From JBCDBY01 sp039182715 (lineage in GTDB: Bacteria; Planctomycetota; PLA2): DNA of 14,548 bases. Of the stretch, positions 1-7,219 are shown piece after piece. A program made the position numbers and the translations under genes. Numbering within the stretch: the first letter of the stretch is position 1; each line of letters opens with the position of its first letter. Location: positions 1-14,548 of the forward strand of contig JBCDBY010000095.1 in NCBI GenBank assembly GCA_039182715.1, in the 5' to 3' direction. Below the pieces are notes generated by a model. The model searched no databases, had not been told where the DNA came from, and saw only the letters and a program-made list of their open reading frames with translations.

Positions 1-487
1 CCGCCATGCGCACCTCGACTTTCGACGACTTCATCTGATCGGCGAGCGCCGACTCGGCCGACGGCCCTCCGAGGATGCCGAGCGCTTCGATGAGGCGGAT
101 GCGACGCTCGTCCTTCGCGCTCTTCAGCCGGCGCGCGACCTCCGGCGGCAGCATGCGGTCCTCGGTCGCCTTGAGGTACTGCGCGGTGCGCAACCGGATG
201 ACGGCGATCTCACCGGTGTGGAGCTGATCGATCATCGCCTTGCGGCCGGCGGACGAGGAGATCGGCGCGATCGCCTTGGTCGCCGCGAGGCGCACGCCCC
301 AGTCCGGGTCCTTGAGCAGCGGCAGCAGCGACTTCACCGAGGCGCGCTTGCCCTCCTTGCCGAGACGTTCCGCCGCCTGTTCGCGCACCGCCGGATCGCT
401 GGAGCGCAACATCTTGGCGACGGACTTCTCGTCCTCCGCGCGGACCTGCGTCAATGCAAACAGGAGCACGATCAGCACCCACCTCAT
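1..487 (-). CDS. Secreted HEAT-repeat protein, 3' end beyond window
   Basis: The minus-strand frame is open from an ATG at 487 to the window edge, about 162 codons with no stop. It begins with a signal peptide (MRWVLIVLLFALTQVRA, then EDE), so the product is probably exported. The rest consists of amphipathic helix pairs of HEAT type: DPAVREQAAERLGKEG, then a DPDWGVRLAATKAI-like unit at about residues 58-70, and later a GILGGPSAESAL unit. HEAT repeats form protein-binding solenoids and no catalytic motif is visible. The gene lies 45 bp downstream of the metallopeptidase gene on the same strand, but has its own TATACT hexamer 6 nt before the ATG and no Shine-Dalgarno. A partner or substrate cannot be named. 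A longer exported protein with further repeats or a second domain is possible because the C-terminus is missing. Confidence 0.85.
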   Translation of the reverse strand, partial: MRWVLIVLLFALTQVRAEDEKSVAKMLRSSDPAVREQAAERLGKEGKRASVKSLLPLLKDPDWGVRLAATKAIAPISSSAGRKAMIDQLHTGEIAVIRLRTAQYLKATEDRMLPPEVARRLKSAKDERRIRLIEALGILGGPSAESALADQMKSSKVEVRMA

Positions 488-493
488 ATCCGA

Positions 494-499
494 AGTATA
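494..499 (-). promoter_or_regulatory. -10-like TATACT, leaderless arrangement
   Basis: TATACT on the minus strand is followed by 6 nt (TCGGAT) and then the ATG of the HEAT-repeat gene. With normal -10 to start-site spacing, transcription would begin at the A of the ATG. No recognisable -35 box or Shine-Dalgarno is present. Confidence 0.5.
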
Positions 500-532
500 C
501 GTGCGGTTGCATGCGCGATGATTGCGATCGCG

Positions 533-1612
533 TCAATCCGGAGCCGCGGCGGGCGCATCGATCTCGAGCGCCGTGATCCAGGGGTGCCGCAACATGCGGT
601 GCCACGTGTTCTGGAACGCGGGCGTCTCCAGCCGGTCGAGCAGCGCGCGCAGGTCCGGCCGTCGCGGGCGGACGATCTCCAGGGCTTCCGGCAGGGTGAC
701 GCCCGAGAAGCGCGAGCCGACGTGCAGCGTCGCGGCGAGATAGAAACCGTACTCCCGATGCATGCGCGGCCGAAGGCCCGACCCGCCCCACACTTCGCGA
801 CCGTGCGCGATACAGAGCTCCGCGACCGTGGGCGGCGGGAGCGGATCGGCCGCTTTGTGCACGCGCTCGGCGCGCGCAACGGAAGATCCCAGCGCGATCG
901 AAACCGAGCACTTCTCGCGCGCGGCGTAGGCTTCCATCCGACTTCGCATCGTCCGCTCCGAGAGACGCTCCGCGACGTAGACCGCCAGCCCTTCGTCGAG
1001 TGCGGGCGGACAGCCGGGCGCCGCGTGGTGCAGATACCAGTGCACCGCTTCGTGGGCTACGGTCGACATGTATCCCTTGCGATCCAGCACGAGCGCGGCG
1101 TTGAGCCAGGGGTAAAAGGTGCCGTGCACGCGCTCTCGAATGCGCCCCTTCTCGAAGGACCGAAGCACGCGGTTGGCATCGGCCGGCGTGCGGCAACGCA
1201 CCAGCGTCGCCCGTTGGCCGGGAATCGCGAGCGCGGTGATCTCGTGCACGTAGGAAACCGCATTCGCGAATTCCTCGGCAATCCCCTCGCCCGCTTCGTC
1301 GTCCAACACCCAAACGGAGACCCACTGGTTGGACTCGACTTCCCGAAAGCCCCGGCGTGTCAGTGCGTCATGCACCTCGTCCTCGGTCGGCGGCTGGAGT
1401 GCAGGTATCGGCACGGGGGCGGTCTGCGGCGACGGCTTCGGCGGCGCGATGGGCCGCTCCGGCCCGGGACGCGCGAGCGAGTCGCGCAGGATCTCCGGCG
1501 GCGCGTGGAGCCACGCGTGGAGCGAGCTCAGGCCGAGCATCCCAAGCGCCACCGCCGCGAGCGCGCCTGCGGTCACGAGGCGAAACTGGGCCGGCGTCCA
1601 CGCTCCTTTCAC
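533..1612 (-). CDS. Membrane-anchored gluzincin-type zinc metallopeptidase
   Basis: A 359-residue protein. Residues 13-30 form one hydrophobic segment (signal anchor or uncleaved signal), followed by a Pro-rich linker (about 47-75), so the catalytic part is probably outside the cytoplasmic membrane. The zinc motif HEAVH is at 187-191. A downstream Glu in ALDEGLAVY (Glu207) fits the third ligand of gluzincin peptidases such as the 'peptidase MA-like' group. Zn binding and hydrolysis are therefore likely by family logic; the substrate is unknown. The motif-bearing frame rules out the long antisense frames here. The start is GTG at 1612: no Shine-Dalgarno precedes it, but a CATACT hexamer lies 8 nt upstream. 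A later in-frame GTG at codon 13 would cut into the hydrophobic segment. The gene is divergent from the secreted protein at 1703 and precedes the HEAT gene. Confidence 0.85.
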   Translation of the reverse strand: MKGAWTPAQFRLVTAGALAAVALGMLGLSSLHAWLHAPPEILRDSLARPGPERPIAPPKPSPQTAPVPIPALQPPTEDEVHDALTRRGFREVESNQWVSVWVLDDEAGEGIAEEFANAVSYVHEITALAIPGQRATLVRCRTPADANRVLRSFEKGRIRERVHGTFYPWLNAALVLDRKGYMSTVAHEAVHWYLHHAAPGCPPALDEGLAVYVAERLSERTMRSRMEAYAAREKCSVSIALGSSVARAERVHKAADPLPPPTVAELCIAHGREVWGGSGLRPRMHREYGFYLAATLHVGSRFSGVTLPEALEIVRPRRPDLRALLDRLETPAFQNTWHRMLRHPWITALEIDAPAAAPD

Positions 1613-1620
1613 GACACGTC

Positions 1621-1626
1621 AGTATG
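1621..1626 (-). promoter_or_regulatory. -10-like CATACT, near-leaderless arrangement
   Basis: CATACT on the minus strand, then 8 nt, then the GTG start of the metallopeptidase gene. It deviates from TANNNT at the first base pair (CA), so it is weaker than the other sites in this window. Confidence 0.35.
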
Positions 1627-1690
1627 ACCGCCACGCCGTCGGGTGTTTCACGCGGCCACCGCGCGGCGAATTGCGTTACAAGGGTAGACG

Positions 1691-1698
1691 GAAGGGGA
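1691..1698 (+). promoter_or_regulatory. Strong Shine-Dalgarno (GAAGGGGA)
   Basis: A purine-rich GAAGGGGA sits 4 nt before the ATG at 1703 and decides that start. It is notable because most other gene starts in the window lack such a site. Confidence 0.6.
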
Positions 1699-1702
1699 TC
1701 GC

Positions 1703-2920
1703 ATGCGCATCACGCTCTTGACCTTGTTGCTTCTCGGAGTCGGCACCCGCGCGGGCGACGAGGATCCGCCCCCGCAGCCCGCCGCCGCACCGAAGCTGCT
1801 CGAGGTGCGCGATCTCGCGAACGGCGACCCGGTCGCCGACGTCGAGTTCGAGATCGTCGTGGGCCGCGAAACACGCGTCGTCCGGACGGACGCGAACGGA
1901 CGAATCCCCGGGAGTGCGGCAGCGGTCTCCAAGGTGACGTCGCGCATGCCCGGCTGGACCATCCTCGTCCCGCCGCGCGACGGACGCATCTGGATCGCGC
2001 GCAGGATCGTGATCGAAGCTCCTGTGAGCGGGCACTTCGACGCCTTCGAAGCGGACCGCGTGCAGTTCAAGGCATCCTGCACGGAGACCCGCGACTGGGA
2101 CGGGCCCTCCGCGCGGCGCATGAGCCGGCTGCAGCGCATGACGGTCAAGCGGCCGGTGCACGACGCGACGTATCGCATCGAGCTGTACAGGCTGCGCGGG
2201 CTGATGCTCCATGCCATGGCGGCGGGCGGGGCGACGATCTCCGTCTCCCTCGATTGTCACTTCGGGCGAGCGCTTGTTCCGATCGACTTCACCTTTCGCG
2301 CGGCGCGGCACATCCAAGGCGTCGTGCTCGATGCCCGCACGCGCAAGCCGGTCGAGGGCGTGCATGTGCTCAGCCACACCGTCATCAAGCTCGGCAAGGA
2401 CGCCACGGCCTCGGACGCCCGCCAACTCAGCCTTCGAGGAGGATTCGCCTACTCGAAGCGATCCGGGGAGAACCCCTACGCACGGTTCAACGGCCGCGCG
2501 AAGAGCGAGGAGGACGGGCGCTGGGCGATCGACCTGCCCGGCGAGGGCGGCCACACCTACGTGACGGTGCTCACGAAAGGCTACGCGGCGATCGAACTCG
2601 ACCTCGGCCGCTTTCGGGGCGCGCGCATCAACGTCGATCTCGACCTGGGGCCCGCAAAGCCCTCGCCCCGTGTCGTCGTCCGCCGGAACGGGGAGCCGAT
2701 CACGAAGACGAGCCTGATGTTCATCGACCTCGATCGAGGCGATGGCCGCGTCCAGCACATGGTGCCCGTGTTCGCGGACGCCAACGGGCGGATCGGGACG
2801 GCGTGGCTTCACCGGGGACGGCAGTACGCGGTAATCCCCGGGTGGAAAGGCGCGGCATCGTTCGCTCGCTGGAATGGGGAAGCCACGATGGTCCTCATCG
2901 AGAGGCCGACGGACAAGTAG
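1703..2920 (+). CDS. Secreted carboxypeptidase-regulatory-like domain protein
   Basis: A 405-residue protein with a signal peptide (residues 1-17, MRITLLTLLLLGVGTRAG) and a short Pro/Ala-rich linker. A first beta-rich unit (about 33-70) contains RTDANGRIPG. A second, clearer unit at about 204-300 has the IQGVVLDARTRKPVEGVHV start and an EEDGRWAIDLPG turn, typical of carboxypeptidase regulatory-like (CarboxypepD_reg/Cna-B) sandwiches. A third DANGRIG turn lies near the C-terminus. These folds are structural or binding modules and no peptidase active site is present. The role is probably as an extracytoplasmic structural or adhesive protein. The start is fixed by a strong Shine-Dalgarno. It overlaps the convergent neighbour by 26 bp. 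It resembles in style the 796-residue protein at 4747-7137, which may be a distant paralogue. Confidence 0.85.
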   Translation: MRITLLTLLLLGVGTRAGDEDPPPQPAAAPKLLEVRDLANGDPVADVEFEIVVGRETRVVRTDANGRIPGSAAAVSKVTSRMPGWTILVPPRDGRIWIARRIVIEAPVSGHFDAFEADRVQFKASCTETRDWDGPSARRMSRLQRMTVKRPVHDATYRIELYRLRGLMLHAMAAGGATISVSLDCHFGRALVPIDFTFRAARHIQGVVLDARTRKPVEGVHVLSHTVIKLGKDATASDARQLSLRGGFAYSKRSGENPYARFNGRAKSEEDGRWAIDLPGEGGHTYVTVLTKGYAAIELDLGRFRGARINVDLDLGPAKPSPRVVVRRNGEPITKTSLMFIDLDRGDGRVQHMVPVFADANGRIGTAWLHRGRQYAVIPGWKGAASFARWNGEATMVLIERPTDK

Positions 2921-3206
2921 CGGCACGCTCCAGCGCCACGGTGTGGCGACGTCGCACGATCCAACGAATCCGGCAACGCTCCACCCACCAACACACCAGG
3001 GCACAGACCGGAAGCCAGAGGAGATCGGACACGGCGACCATCCCGCTCTCCGCGCGCCACATCTCCGCAGCCAGGAACGCGAGCAGGTACAAGACGTAGT
3101 TGCCGGCGCCTTCGGCGAACGCAAGCTCATCCCGACCCCGCTCGCCGCTGGCGCCGTACTTCCACGCGCGGTTGCCACGCAGAACCCGCTTTTCGCCTTG
3201 CTTCAC
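2895..3206 (-). CDS. Small two-TM membrane protein, last gene of a four-gene operon
   Basis: A 103-residue protein that I do not recognise. A basic N-terminus precedes two hydrophobic segments (about 36-50, NYVLYLLAFLAAEMW, and about 60-76, SDLLWLPVCALVCWW). An Arg-rich stretch (about 78-87, RCRIRWIVRRR) follows and by the positive-inside rule should be cytoplasmic, giving both termini inside. The start is GTG at 3206, 9 bp after the stop of the preceding gene, so cotranscription is likely. The 3' end overlaps the convergent secreted-protein gene by 26 bp. The coding call rests on operon spacing and the clean hydrophobic pattern. Confidence 0.65.
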   Translation of the reverse strand: MKQGEKRVLRGNRAWKYGASGERGRDELAFAEGAGNYVLYLLAFLAAEMWRAESGMVAVSDLLWLPVCALVCWWVERCRIRWIVRRRHTVALERAATCPSASR

Positions 3207-3215
3207 ACTCGCATT

Positions 3216-3569
3216 CTACTCGCTATCGGTGGGCGCTTCGTCCGGGTGCGTCCAGAGCAATTCATCCCGCGACTCGCCGAGCACCACCAATACCTCGTCG
3301 AGTCCGCACTCCGGTCGACGGTAGCCGAGCTCCACGAGGACTTGCGTTCCCGGTCCCGGCGCCCCCCGATGCCGGACGAGACCGAAGATCCGGCCCGACG
3401 GCGCCTCGATGACGGCATAGCGCAGCATGTCGAGGTTGTCGTAGGAGTCGTCGAACACGATGCCGAGGTCGCGCGTGAGCTCGGGGGGCTCGCGGCGCAG
3501 CACGCACAGGGCGCGCATGTCCCCGGGCAACCACTCGACGAAGAGCTGGCGAAAGGCGGCCACCGTCAC
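3216..3569 (-). CDS. Soluble protein of unknown function in TPR operon
   Basis: A 117-residue acidic protein with no signal peptide or TM segment and no family I recognise. The sequence alternates predicted strands and helices (VLVELGYRR, DEVLVVLGESRDELLW), suggesting a compact alpha/beta domain. The start codon is GTG at 3569; its GTGA overlaps the TGA of the upstream TPR gene by 4 bp, the classic arrangement for translational coupling. The downstream membrane-protein gene starts 9 bp after its stop. The context suggests it works with the TPR protein and the two flanking membrane proteins, but no activity can be assigned. Confidence 0.75.
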   Translation of the reverse strand: MTVAAFRQLFVEWLPGDMRALCVLRREPPELTRDLGIVFDDSYDNLDMLRYAVIEAPSGRIFGLVRHRGAPGPGTQVLVELGYRRPECGLDEVLVVLGESRDELLWTHPDEAPTDSE

Positions 3570-4039
3570 TCCGCCAGCCGGCGGCGGGCCGAGTCGCGCA
3601 CGCGCTCCGCCTCTTCCCAGGTGGGATCGATCGCGAGCGCGCGCTCCGCGTTCTCGAGCGCCGCGGCCGGATCGAACACGAGCTGGCAGTTCGCGAGCCC
3701 GGTGAGCACCGATTCGTTGGGGGCGATGTCCGCCGACTGCTGAAAGCAGAACGCGGCCTTCTCGAAGTAGCCCTGATCCATGTACTGCATGCCGAGCTGA
3801 TTCCAGGCGTGCACGAAGCGATCGTTGATCCGGAGCGCCGCGCGAACGACCTGCTCCGCCTCCGCGTAACGGCCCAACGCATGCAGCTCGCGACCGCGCC
3901 GCGTTTCGAGCGCGACGGAACGAGGCCGGAGGCGCAAGGCCTGCTCGATCAGGTCGAGCGCTTCGTCATGCCGCCCCTCGTCGTAAAGGTCGTCGGCGCG
4001 CACCGTGAGCCGGCCCGCGGGCGATTCGCGCCAGCTCAT
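3566..4039 (-). CDS. TPR-repeat protein
   Basis: A 157-residue protein made almost wholly of tetratricopeptide helix pairs. Visible units are ADDLYDEGRHDEALDLIEQA at about 15-34, RRGRELHALGRYAEAEQVVR at about 47-66, AWNQLGMQYMDQGYFEKAAF at about 78-97, and a final ALENAERALAIDPTWEEA unit at about 126-143. The small-residue and aromatic consensus positions (G, Y/F, A, A, P) are in register. TPRs are protein-protein adaptors; no signal peptide is present, so it is probably cytoplasmic. It overlaps the upstream membrane-protein gene by 4 bp (ATGA) and the downstream gene by 4 bp (GTGA), placing it in the middle of a coupled operon. The two-TM neighbours could anchor it to the membrane (inference). 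Confidence 0.88.
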   Translation of the reverse strand: MSWRESPAGRLTVRADDLYDEGRHDEALDLIEQALRLRPRSVALETRRGRELHALGRYAEAEQVVRAALRINDRFVHAWNQLGMQYMDQGYFEKAAFCFQQSADIAPNESVLTGLANCQLVFDPAAALENAERALAIDPTWEEAERVRDSARRRLAE

Positions 4040-4281
4040 CGGTCCTTCGTGGGACTCGGCTTTCGGAGGACCAGCACGCAGATCGTGACGAGCGCAATCA
4101 GGAGCAGCCCGCCGAGCTGAACCACGAGCCCCAGCTGCGAATTCTCGAAGGTCCGCCCGAGCAGGCCCAGCAGGAAGGCCGCGGCGTAGACCGTCACGAT
4201 GTAGGGCAGGTAGATGCGCAGGAACGCGCGCCCGTCACCGTAGTTGGCCGGCGTTTCTTTTCGCCCGTCCGTCCCGCTCAT
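4036..4281 (-). CDS. Small two-TM membrane protein, first gene of TPR operon
   Basis: An 81-residue protein that I do not recognise. A polar N-terminus of about 20 residues is followed by two hydrophobic segments (about 23-43 and 50-72) separated by a short GRTFENSQ turn, and a basic tail (RKPSPTKDR). This makes a helical hairpin with both ends probably cytoplasmic. The ATG at 4281 has no Shine-Dalgarno but a TACACT hexamer 8 nt upstream, so it is the likely first gene of the operon. Its stop overlaps the TPR gene start (ATGA). Confidence 0.75.
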   Translation of the reverse strand: MSGTDGRKETPANYGDGRAFLRIYLPYIVTVYAAAFLLGLLGRTFENSQLGLVVQLGGLLLIALVTICVLVLRKPSPTKDR

Positions 4282-4289
4282 AGGACTTG

Positions 4290-4295
4290 AGTGTA
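4290..4295 (-). promoter_or_regulatory. -10-like TACACT, near-leaderless arrangement
   Basis: TACACT on the minus strand, then 8 nt (CAAGTCCT), then the ATG of the first gene of the four-gene TPR operon. There is no Shine-Dalgarno in between. Confidence 0.45.
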
Positions 4296-4321
4296 CCGCC
4301 CATGGACCGGGCGAAGGTCAT

Positions 4322-4723
4322 CTACGCGTTCAGCCACGTCCCCACCACCATCCCCATGCCGTCCGGCTGCTGCTTGAACCCGCAGCCGGCGTAGAAGGAC
4401 TGCTGATCGTCGGTGTGGAGATAGACGTGCTGGCCGGCGAGCGGCTCGAGCAGAATTTCCACCATGCGCTTGCCGATGCCGCGGCGGCGGTAGTCCGGGT
4501 GCGTCCAGAGGTCCATCAGGTAGGCGTTGCTCACGCCGTCGGACAGCACGCGGCCGGTACCGATGAGCCGCTCGCCGTCGAACGCGTTCACGACGACGGC
4601 GCTGTTCTCGTAGGCGGTCCGGTACTGGTCCGCGCTGCGGCCGTTGTGCCAGCCGCCCTCCATCATGACGTCGCGGAACCAGTTCCAGTCGAAGCCGTCG
4701 AGGTCGGTGCGATAGGTGATCAC
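4322..4723 (-). CDS. GNAT-family N-acetyltransferase
   Basis: A 133-residue single-domain protein of normal GNAT length. The acetyl-CoA pyrophosphate-binding motif is clear: LWTHPDYRRRGIGKRMVEIL at about 72-91, with the R-x-x-G-x-G core at residues 79-84 (RRRGIG). The preceding strand NAYLMDLW and the later YAGCGFK (motif B, 'FYxxxGF'-like, about 110-117) complete the fold. It transfers an acyl group from acyl-CoA to an unknown amine; the substrate could be a small molecule or a protein N-terminus. The start is GTG at 4723, 23 bp after the stop of the large regulatory-domain gene on the same strand. A TACGCT hexamer lies in that short gap, so it may have its own promoter. Confidence 0.9.
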   Translation of the reverse strand: MITYRTDLDGFDWNWFRDVMMEGGWHNGRSADQYRTAYENSAVVVNAFDGERLIGTGRVLSDGVSNAYLMDLWTHPDYRRRGIGKRMVEILLEPLAGQHVYLHTDDQQSFYAGCGFKQQPDGMGMVVGTWLNA

Positions 4724-4733
4724 GGAGACCTGG

Positions 4734-4739
4734 AGCGTA
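4734..4739 (-). promoter_or_regulatory. -10-like TACGCT upstream of acetyltransferase
   Basis: TACGCT on the minus strand, 10 nt before the GTG of the acetyltransferase gene. It is in the 23-bp gap after the upstream gene's stop. The spacing is longer than for the others, so this is a weaker call. Confidence 0.3.
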
Positions 4740-4746
4740 CCGCAAC

Positions 4747-7137
4747 TCAGCGGAAGGAGACCGCCACGGTCTCACACGCAACGACCGTGCAGCGCAGCAC
4801 GCGCTTCGAGGCCGCCGGCCGCCGGTACGAGACGGGAACGATCTCCCAGTCGCCGGCCGGGACGCCCTCGAGCCTCCACTCGCGGCGATCGTCGTGGCTC
4901 GTCTTGCGGGGGACCCAGGTGAAGGCGCCGTCGGGAGAACGAAGCCCCGGCACCCAGGACTGCTTCGCGTCGGCCTCGGAGATTGACACGACGATGCGAC
5001 CGCCCCGGCGCAGCTCGATACGGGGACGGGACGAAACGGGCATGATGGCCGAGGCGAACCCCGGCTTGTCGACGCGCAGGAACAGGTGGGGTGAACTCGT
5101 CGACACTGCGAACGACCCGTCACCCCGCGTGCGCATGAGCGGATCGCGCGAGTCGTTGCGGCCGGTCTTCGGGTCGAACAGTCGCACGGTCGCCTGCCAG
5201 ACCGGCTTGCCTGCCTGGTCGACAACGCGGCCCTGGATCCGGATCGGCTTGGGAAGCCGCAGATCGCCGACGTGGTTAGCCCCCGCGCGCAGCTCGAACT
5301 CGCGGCGAAGCGTGTCGGCCGCAAGCGTCACCGATCCGGGTGCCAGCCCGGTCAAGACGAACGCGCCCTGCTCGTCCGTTCGGACCGAGGCGCTCCCGTT
5401 TCCGTCGGCACGCACCCACGCGCGTACGGGAGCACCTTCGTGATCCAGCAGCCGGCCGGCGAGCGTGGAGGTCGCGCGCCGCATCGTCAGGGTGTGCGGC
5501 TCTCCTTCGACCCCCACCGGCGGGAACGACTTTGCGGCGAAGCCGTCCGCGCACACGTGCAACCGAACCGGCACGTCGGGGTGCGATCGGACGGTGATGC
5601 GGGACTCGACGACGCTCTCGACCCAGCAGTCGCCGTTGGCTTGGACACGTGTCAGCTTCGAGATCGGCGCGCCATCTTCGCCCTGCATCTCGAACACCAC
5701 CGCAACCGGGCGCGGTAGGTCGACCCGGATCGGCTCGACCTGCGGGTCGGCGCTACTGGTGGCTTCCAGCCAGGTCGAAACCGGCCCCGGTTTGTTGCTG
5801 ATGGAGCGGCCCTGGATGCGATAGCGGCCCTTCGTTCCGGCGGGCTTGGAGAGCGTGATGGTGCGGACGTCCCGCACCGGCGTCCCATCGTGGTCGTAGG
5901 CCTGGTAGCGCACGTAGGAACGGGTGCGCGGTCGGAGCACGAGACGCACGCCGGTGCGACGCTCCTTCTCCGCGAGTTCGACGGTCACGCCGGCGGCGCG
6001 GTGATCGTCAGTCCAGCCCCGGATGACGCGTTGGCCGGGCGTGACGTCGCGCAGCTGGAACCGCCCCTGTTCATCGGCCCGAGTCGTCGTGTTCGGGGTT
6101 GTGCGAACCGACGCCTTGGGCGCGGGCGTGCCGTCCTCGAACTCGATCACGCCGTCGACGCGCGCGGTGCGCTGCAGCACGAACTCCGCGGACGGCTCGG
6201 TCGGCCAGATGGTCGTGCCCATGCTGGTGTATCCGGGGGCGCGCACGGAGATCTGGTACTTGCCGTCGCGCAGCCCATCGAAGCGGAAGGCTCCGTCGGC
6301 GGCGGTGACCCGGCGCCACCAGGGCCAGGCGCCCTCAAGCAAGCGCGAACCGCGGTCGCGATCGTGGCGCGTGCGAATGGTGACGCCAGCGATCGGTTGC
6401 CCGCCCGAGTCGACGACGCGGCCCACGATCGAGCGACCCGGGTTCAACTGCACCGTGAAGTCGCCTTCGAAGTCGCGCACGAGAACCGACGCATGGCCCG
6501 CGGCCCCGATCAGCAGGCGGTTCCGGGGACTGGCCGACAAGGCGACGCGCCCCTGGTCGTCACTCTCCTGCCGCGCAGCCGGGGGCTCGAGGAAACTGCC
6601 GTGATAGAGCAGAACGAAGGCGCCGACGATCGGACGCCGCTCGCTGTCCTGCACGGTCACGACATGCGCCGCGGCGACATCTTCCGGCTCGTCTTCCCAG
6701 GCGGCCACGTCCGGGAACTCGGCTTCGATCTCGGGCGCGTCGGCCACGCGCATCAGGGTCCGATGGCCGGCGACGATCGAAAGCACGGCGCCCCGCGGCA
6801 CGATGCAGGAAACGGAGCCGCCTTGATCGGCAACCCCCGTCGCGATGCGCGGCCGATCGATCTCCTCGTTGATGGAGTACGCCGCGGTCTCGCGTCCGTG
6901 CACGTTGATCGCGCGCCCCGGCATGGCCGACGCGCGCGTAACGAGGACCGTTGTGCCCGCCGGCACTCCGCGGACGGTCAGGCGGGACGTTTCCTCGCGC
7001 GCCGCGGACGGCTTGGCAGGGAGATCCGTCGTTGCGGGTGTCCGCGTCCGATCGGCACGGAGCAAGTCTCGCTCGGGAAGCAGGAACGAGACGAGGATCG
7101 CACCGAGAAGGAGGGCTCCGTAGGCGAGTCGTCGCAC
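4747..7137 (-). CDS. Anchored multi-domain carboxypeptidase-regulatory-like protein
   Basis: A 796-residue protein with an N-terminal hydrophobic segment (about 5-20) that acts as signal anchor or signal peptide. A chain of beta-sandwich regulatory-like units follows. The best are IVGRVVDSGGQPIAGVTIRT (about 237-256, with AADGAFRFDGLRDGKYQISV after it), VDGVIEFEDGTPAPKASV (about 327-344, with ADEQGRFQLRDV), LAGRLLDHEGAPVRAWVRAD (with TDEQGAFVLTGLAPG), and IQGRVVDQAGKPVWQATVRL (with RGDGSFAVST). Each has the 'G-x-V-x-D-x-x-G-x-P-v' entry and 'D-x-x-G-x-F' turn of the CarboxypepD_reg family. No enzymatic motif is visible. The role is probably structural or binding at the cell surface or in the periplasm. 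The start is GTG at 7137, with TACGAT 8 nt upstream. It is divergent from the toxin-antitoxin operon. Confidence 0.88.
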   Translation of the reverse strand: MRRLAYGALLLGAILVSFLLPERDLLRADRTRTPATTDLPAKPSAAREETSRLTVRGVPAGTTVLVTRASAMPGRAINVHGRETAAYSINEEIDRPRIATGVADQGGSVSCIVPRGAVLSIVAGHRTLMRVADAPEIEAEFPDVAAWEDEPEDVAAAHVVTVQDSERRPIVGAFVLLYHGSFLEPPAARQESDDQGRVALSASPRNRLLIGAAGHASVLVRDFEGDFTVQLNPGRSIVGRVVDSGGQPIAGVTIRTRHDRDRGSRLLEGAWPWWRRVTAADGAFRFDGLRDGKYQISVRAPGYTSMGTTIWPTEPSAEFVLQRTARVDGVIEFEDGTPAPKASVRTTPNTTTRADEQGRFQLRDVTPGQRVIRGWTDDHRAAGVTVELAEKERRTGVRLVLRPRTRSYVRYQAYDHDGTPVRDVRTITLSKPAGTKGRYRIQGRSISNKPGPVSTWLEATSSADPQVEPIRVDLPRPVAVVFEMQGEDGAPISKLTRVQANGDCWVESVVESRITVRSHPDVPVRLHVCADGFAAKSFPPVGVEGEPHTLTMRRATSTLAGRLLDHEGAPVRAWVRADGNGSASVRTDEQGAFVLTGLAPGSVTLAADTLRREFELRAGANHVGDLRLPKPIRIQGRVVDQAGKPVWQATVRLFDPKTGRNDSRDPLMRTRGDGSFAVSTSSPHLFLRVDKPGFASAIMPVSSRPRIELRRGGRIVVSISEADAKQSWVPGLRSPDGAFTWVPRKTSHDDRREWRLEGVPAGDWEIVPVSYRRPAASKRVLRCTVVACETVAVSFR

Positions 7138-7145
7138 GACGTTCC

Positions 7146-7151
7146 ATCGTA
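7146..7151 (-). promoter_or_regulatory. -10-like TACGAT, near-leaderless arrangement
   Basis: TACGAT on the minus strand, then 8 nt (GGAACGTC), then the GTG of the 796-residue protein gene. No Shine-Dalgarno intervenes. Confidence 0.4.
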
Positions 7152-7173
7152 CCGTTCGGCCCGGGCCGATGGG

Positions 7174-7213
7174 CCATGTTTAGACCATATTTAAGTCCAT
7201 TATATGATATCAT
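7174..7213 (+). promoter_or_regulatory. AT-rich operator/promoter of the toxin-antitoxin operon
   Basis: This short AT-rich island in otherwise GC-rich DNA contains three CCAT boxes at 7174, 7185 and 7197. They are 11 and 12 bp apart, roughly one helical turn, and are followed by TGTTTAG, ATTTAAG and TATATG. They lead into a perfect 10-bp palindrome ATGATATCAT at 7204-7213. The palindrome overlaps the likely -10 hexamer TATCAT (7208-7213), which ends 6 nt before the antitoxin ATG. Type II antitoxins usually autorepress by binding such palindromes, so this is the expected operator (inference). Confidence 0.55.
7208..7213 (+). promoter_or_regulatory. -10-like TATCAT, leaderless arrangement
   Basis: TATCAT followed by 6 nt (TCGCCC) and the ATG of the antitoxin gene at 7220. 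TATGAT at 7203-7208 is an alternative -10 that would give a short leader. Confidence 0.45.
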
Positions 7214-7219
7214 TCGCCC

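Noticed and set aside
218..1627. Long plus-strand open frame opposite the metallopeptidase gene
   Set aside because: Arg/His-rich shadow of a GC-rich gene; the minus frame carries the zinc motif, TM anchor and linker.
1357..3178. Long open frames in other frames across the secreted-protein gene at 1703
   Set aside because: Low-complexity Arg/Pro/Ala content and no domain; the 1703 frame has a signal peptide, Shine-Dalgarno and domain motifs.
5890..7194. Plus-strand open frame opposite the 796-residue protein gene
   Set aside because: The minus frame has repeated regulatory-like domain motifs; the plus frame has none.
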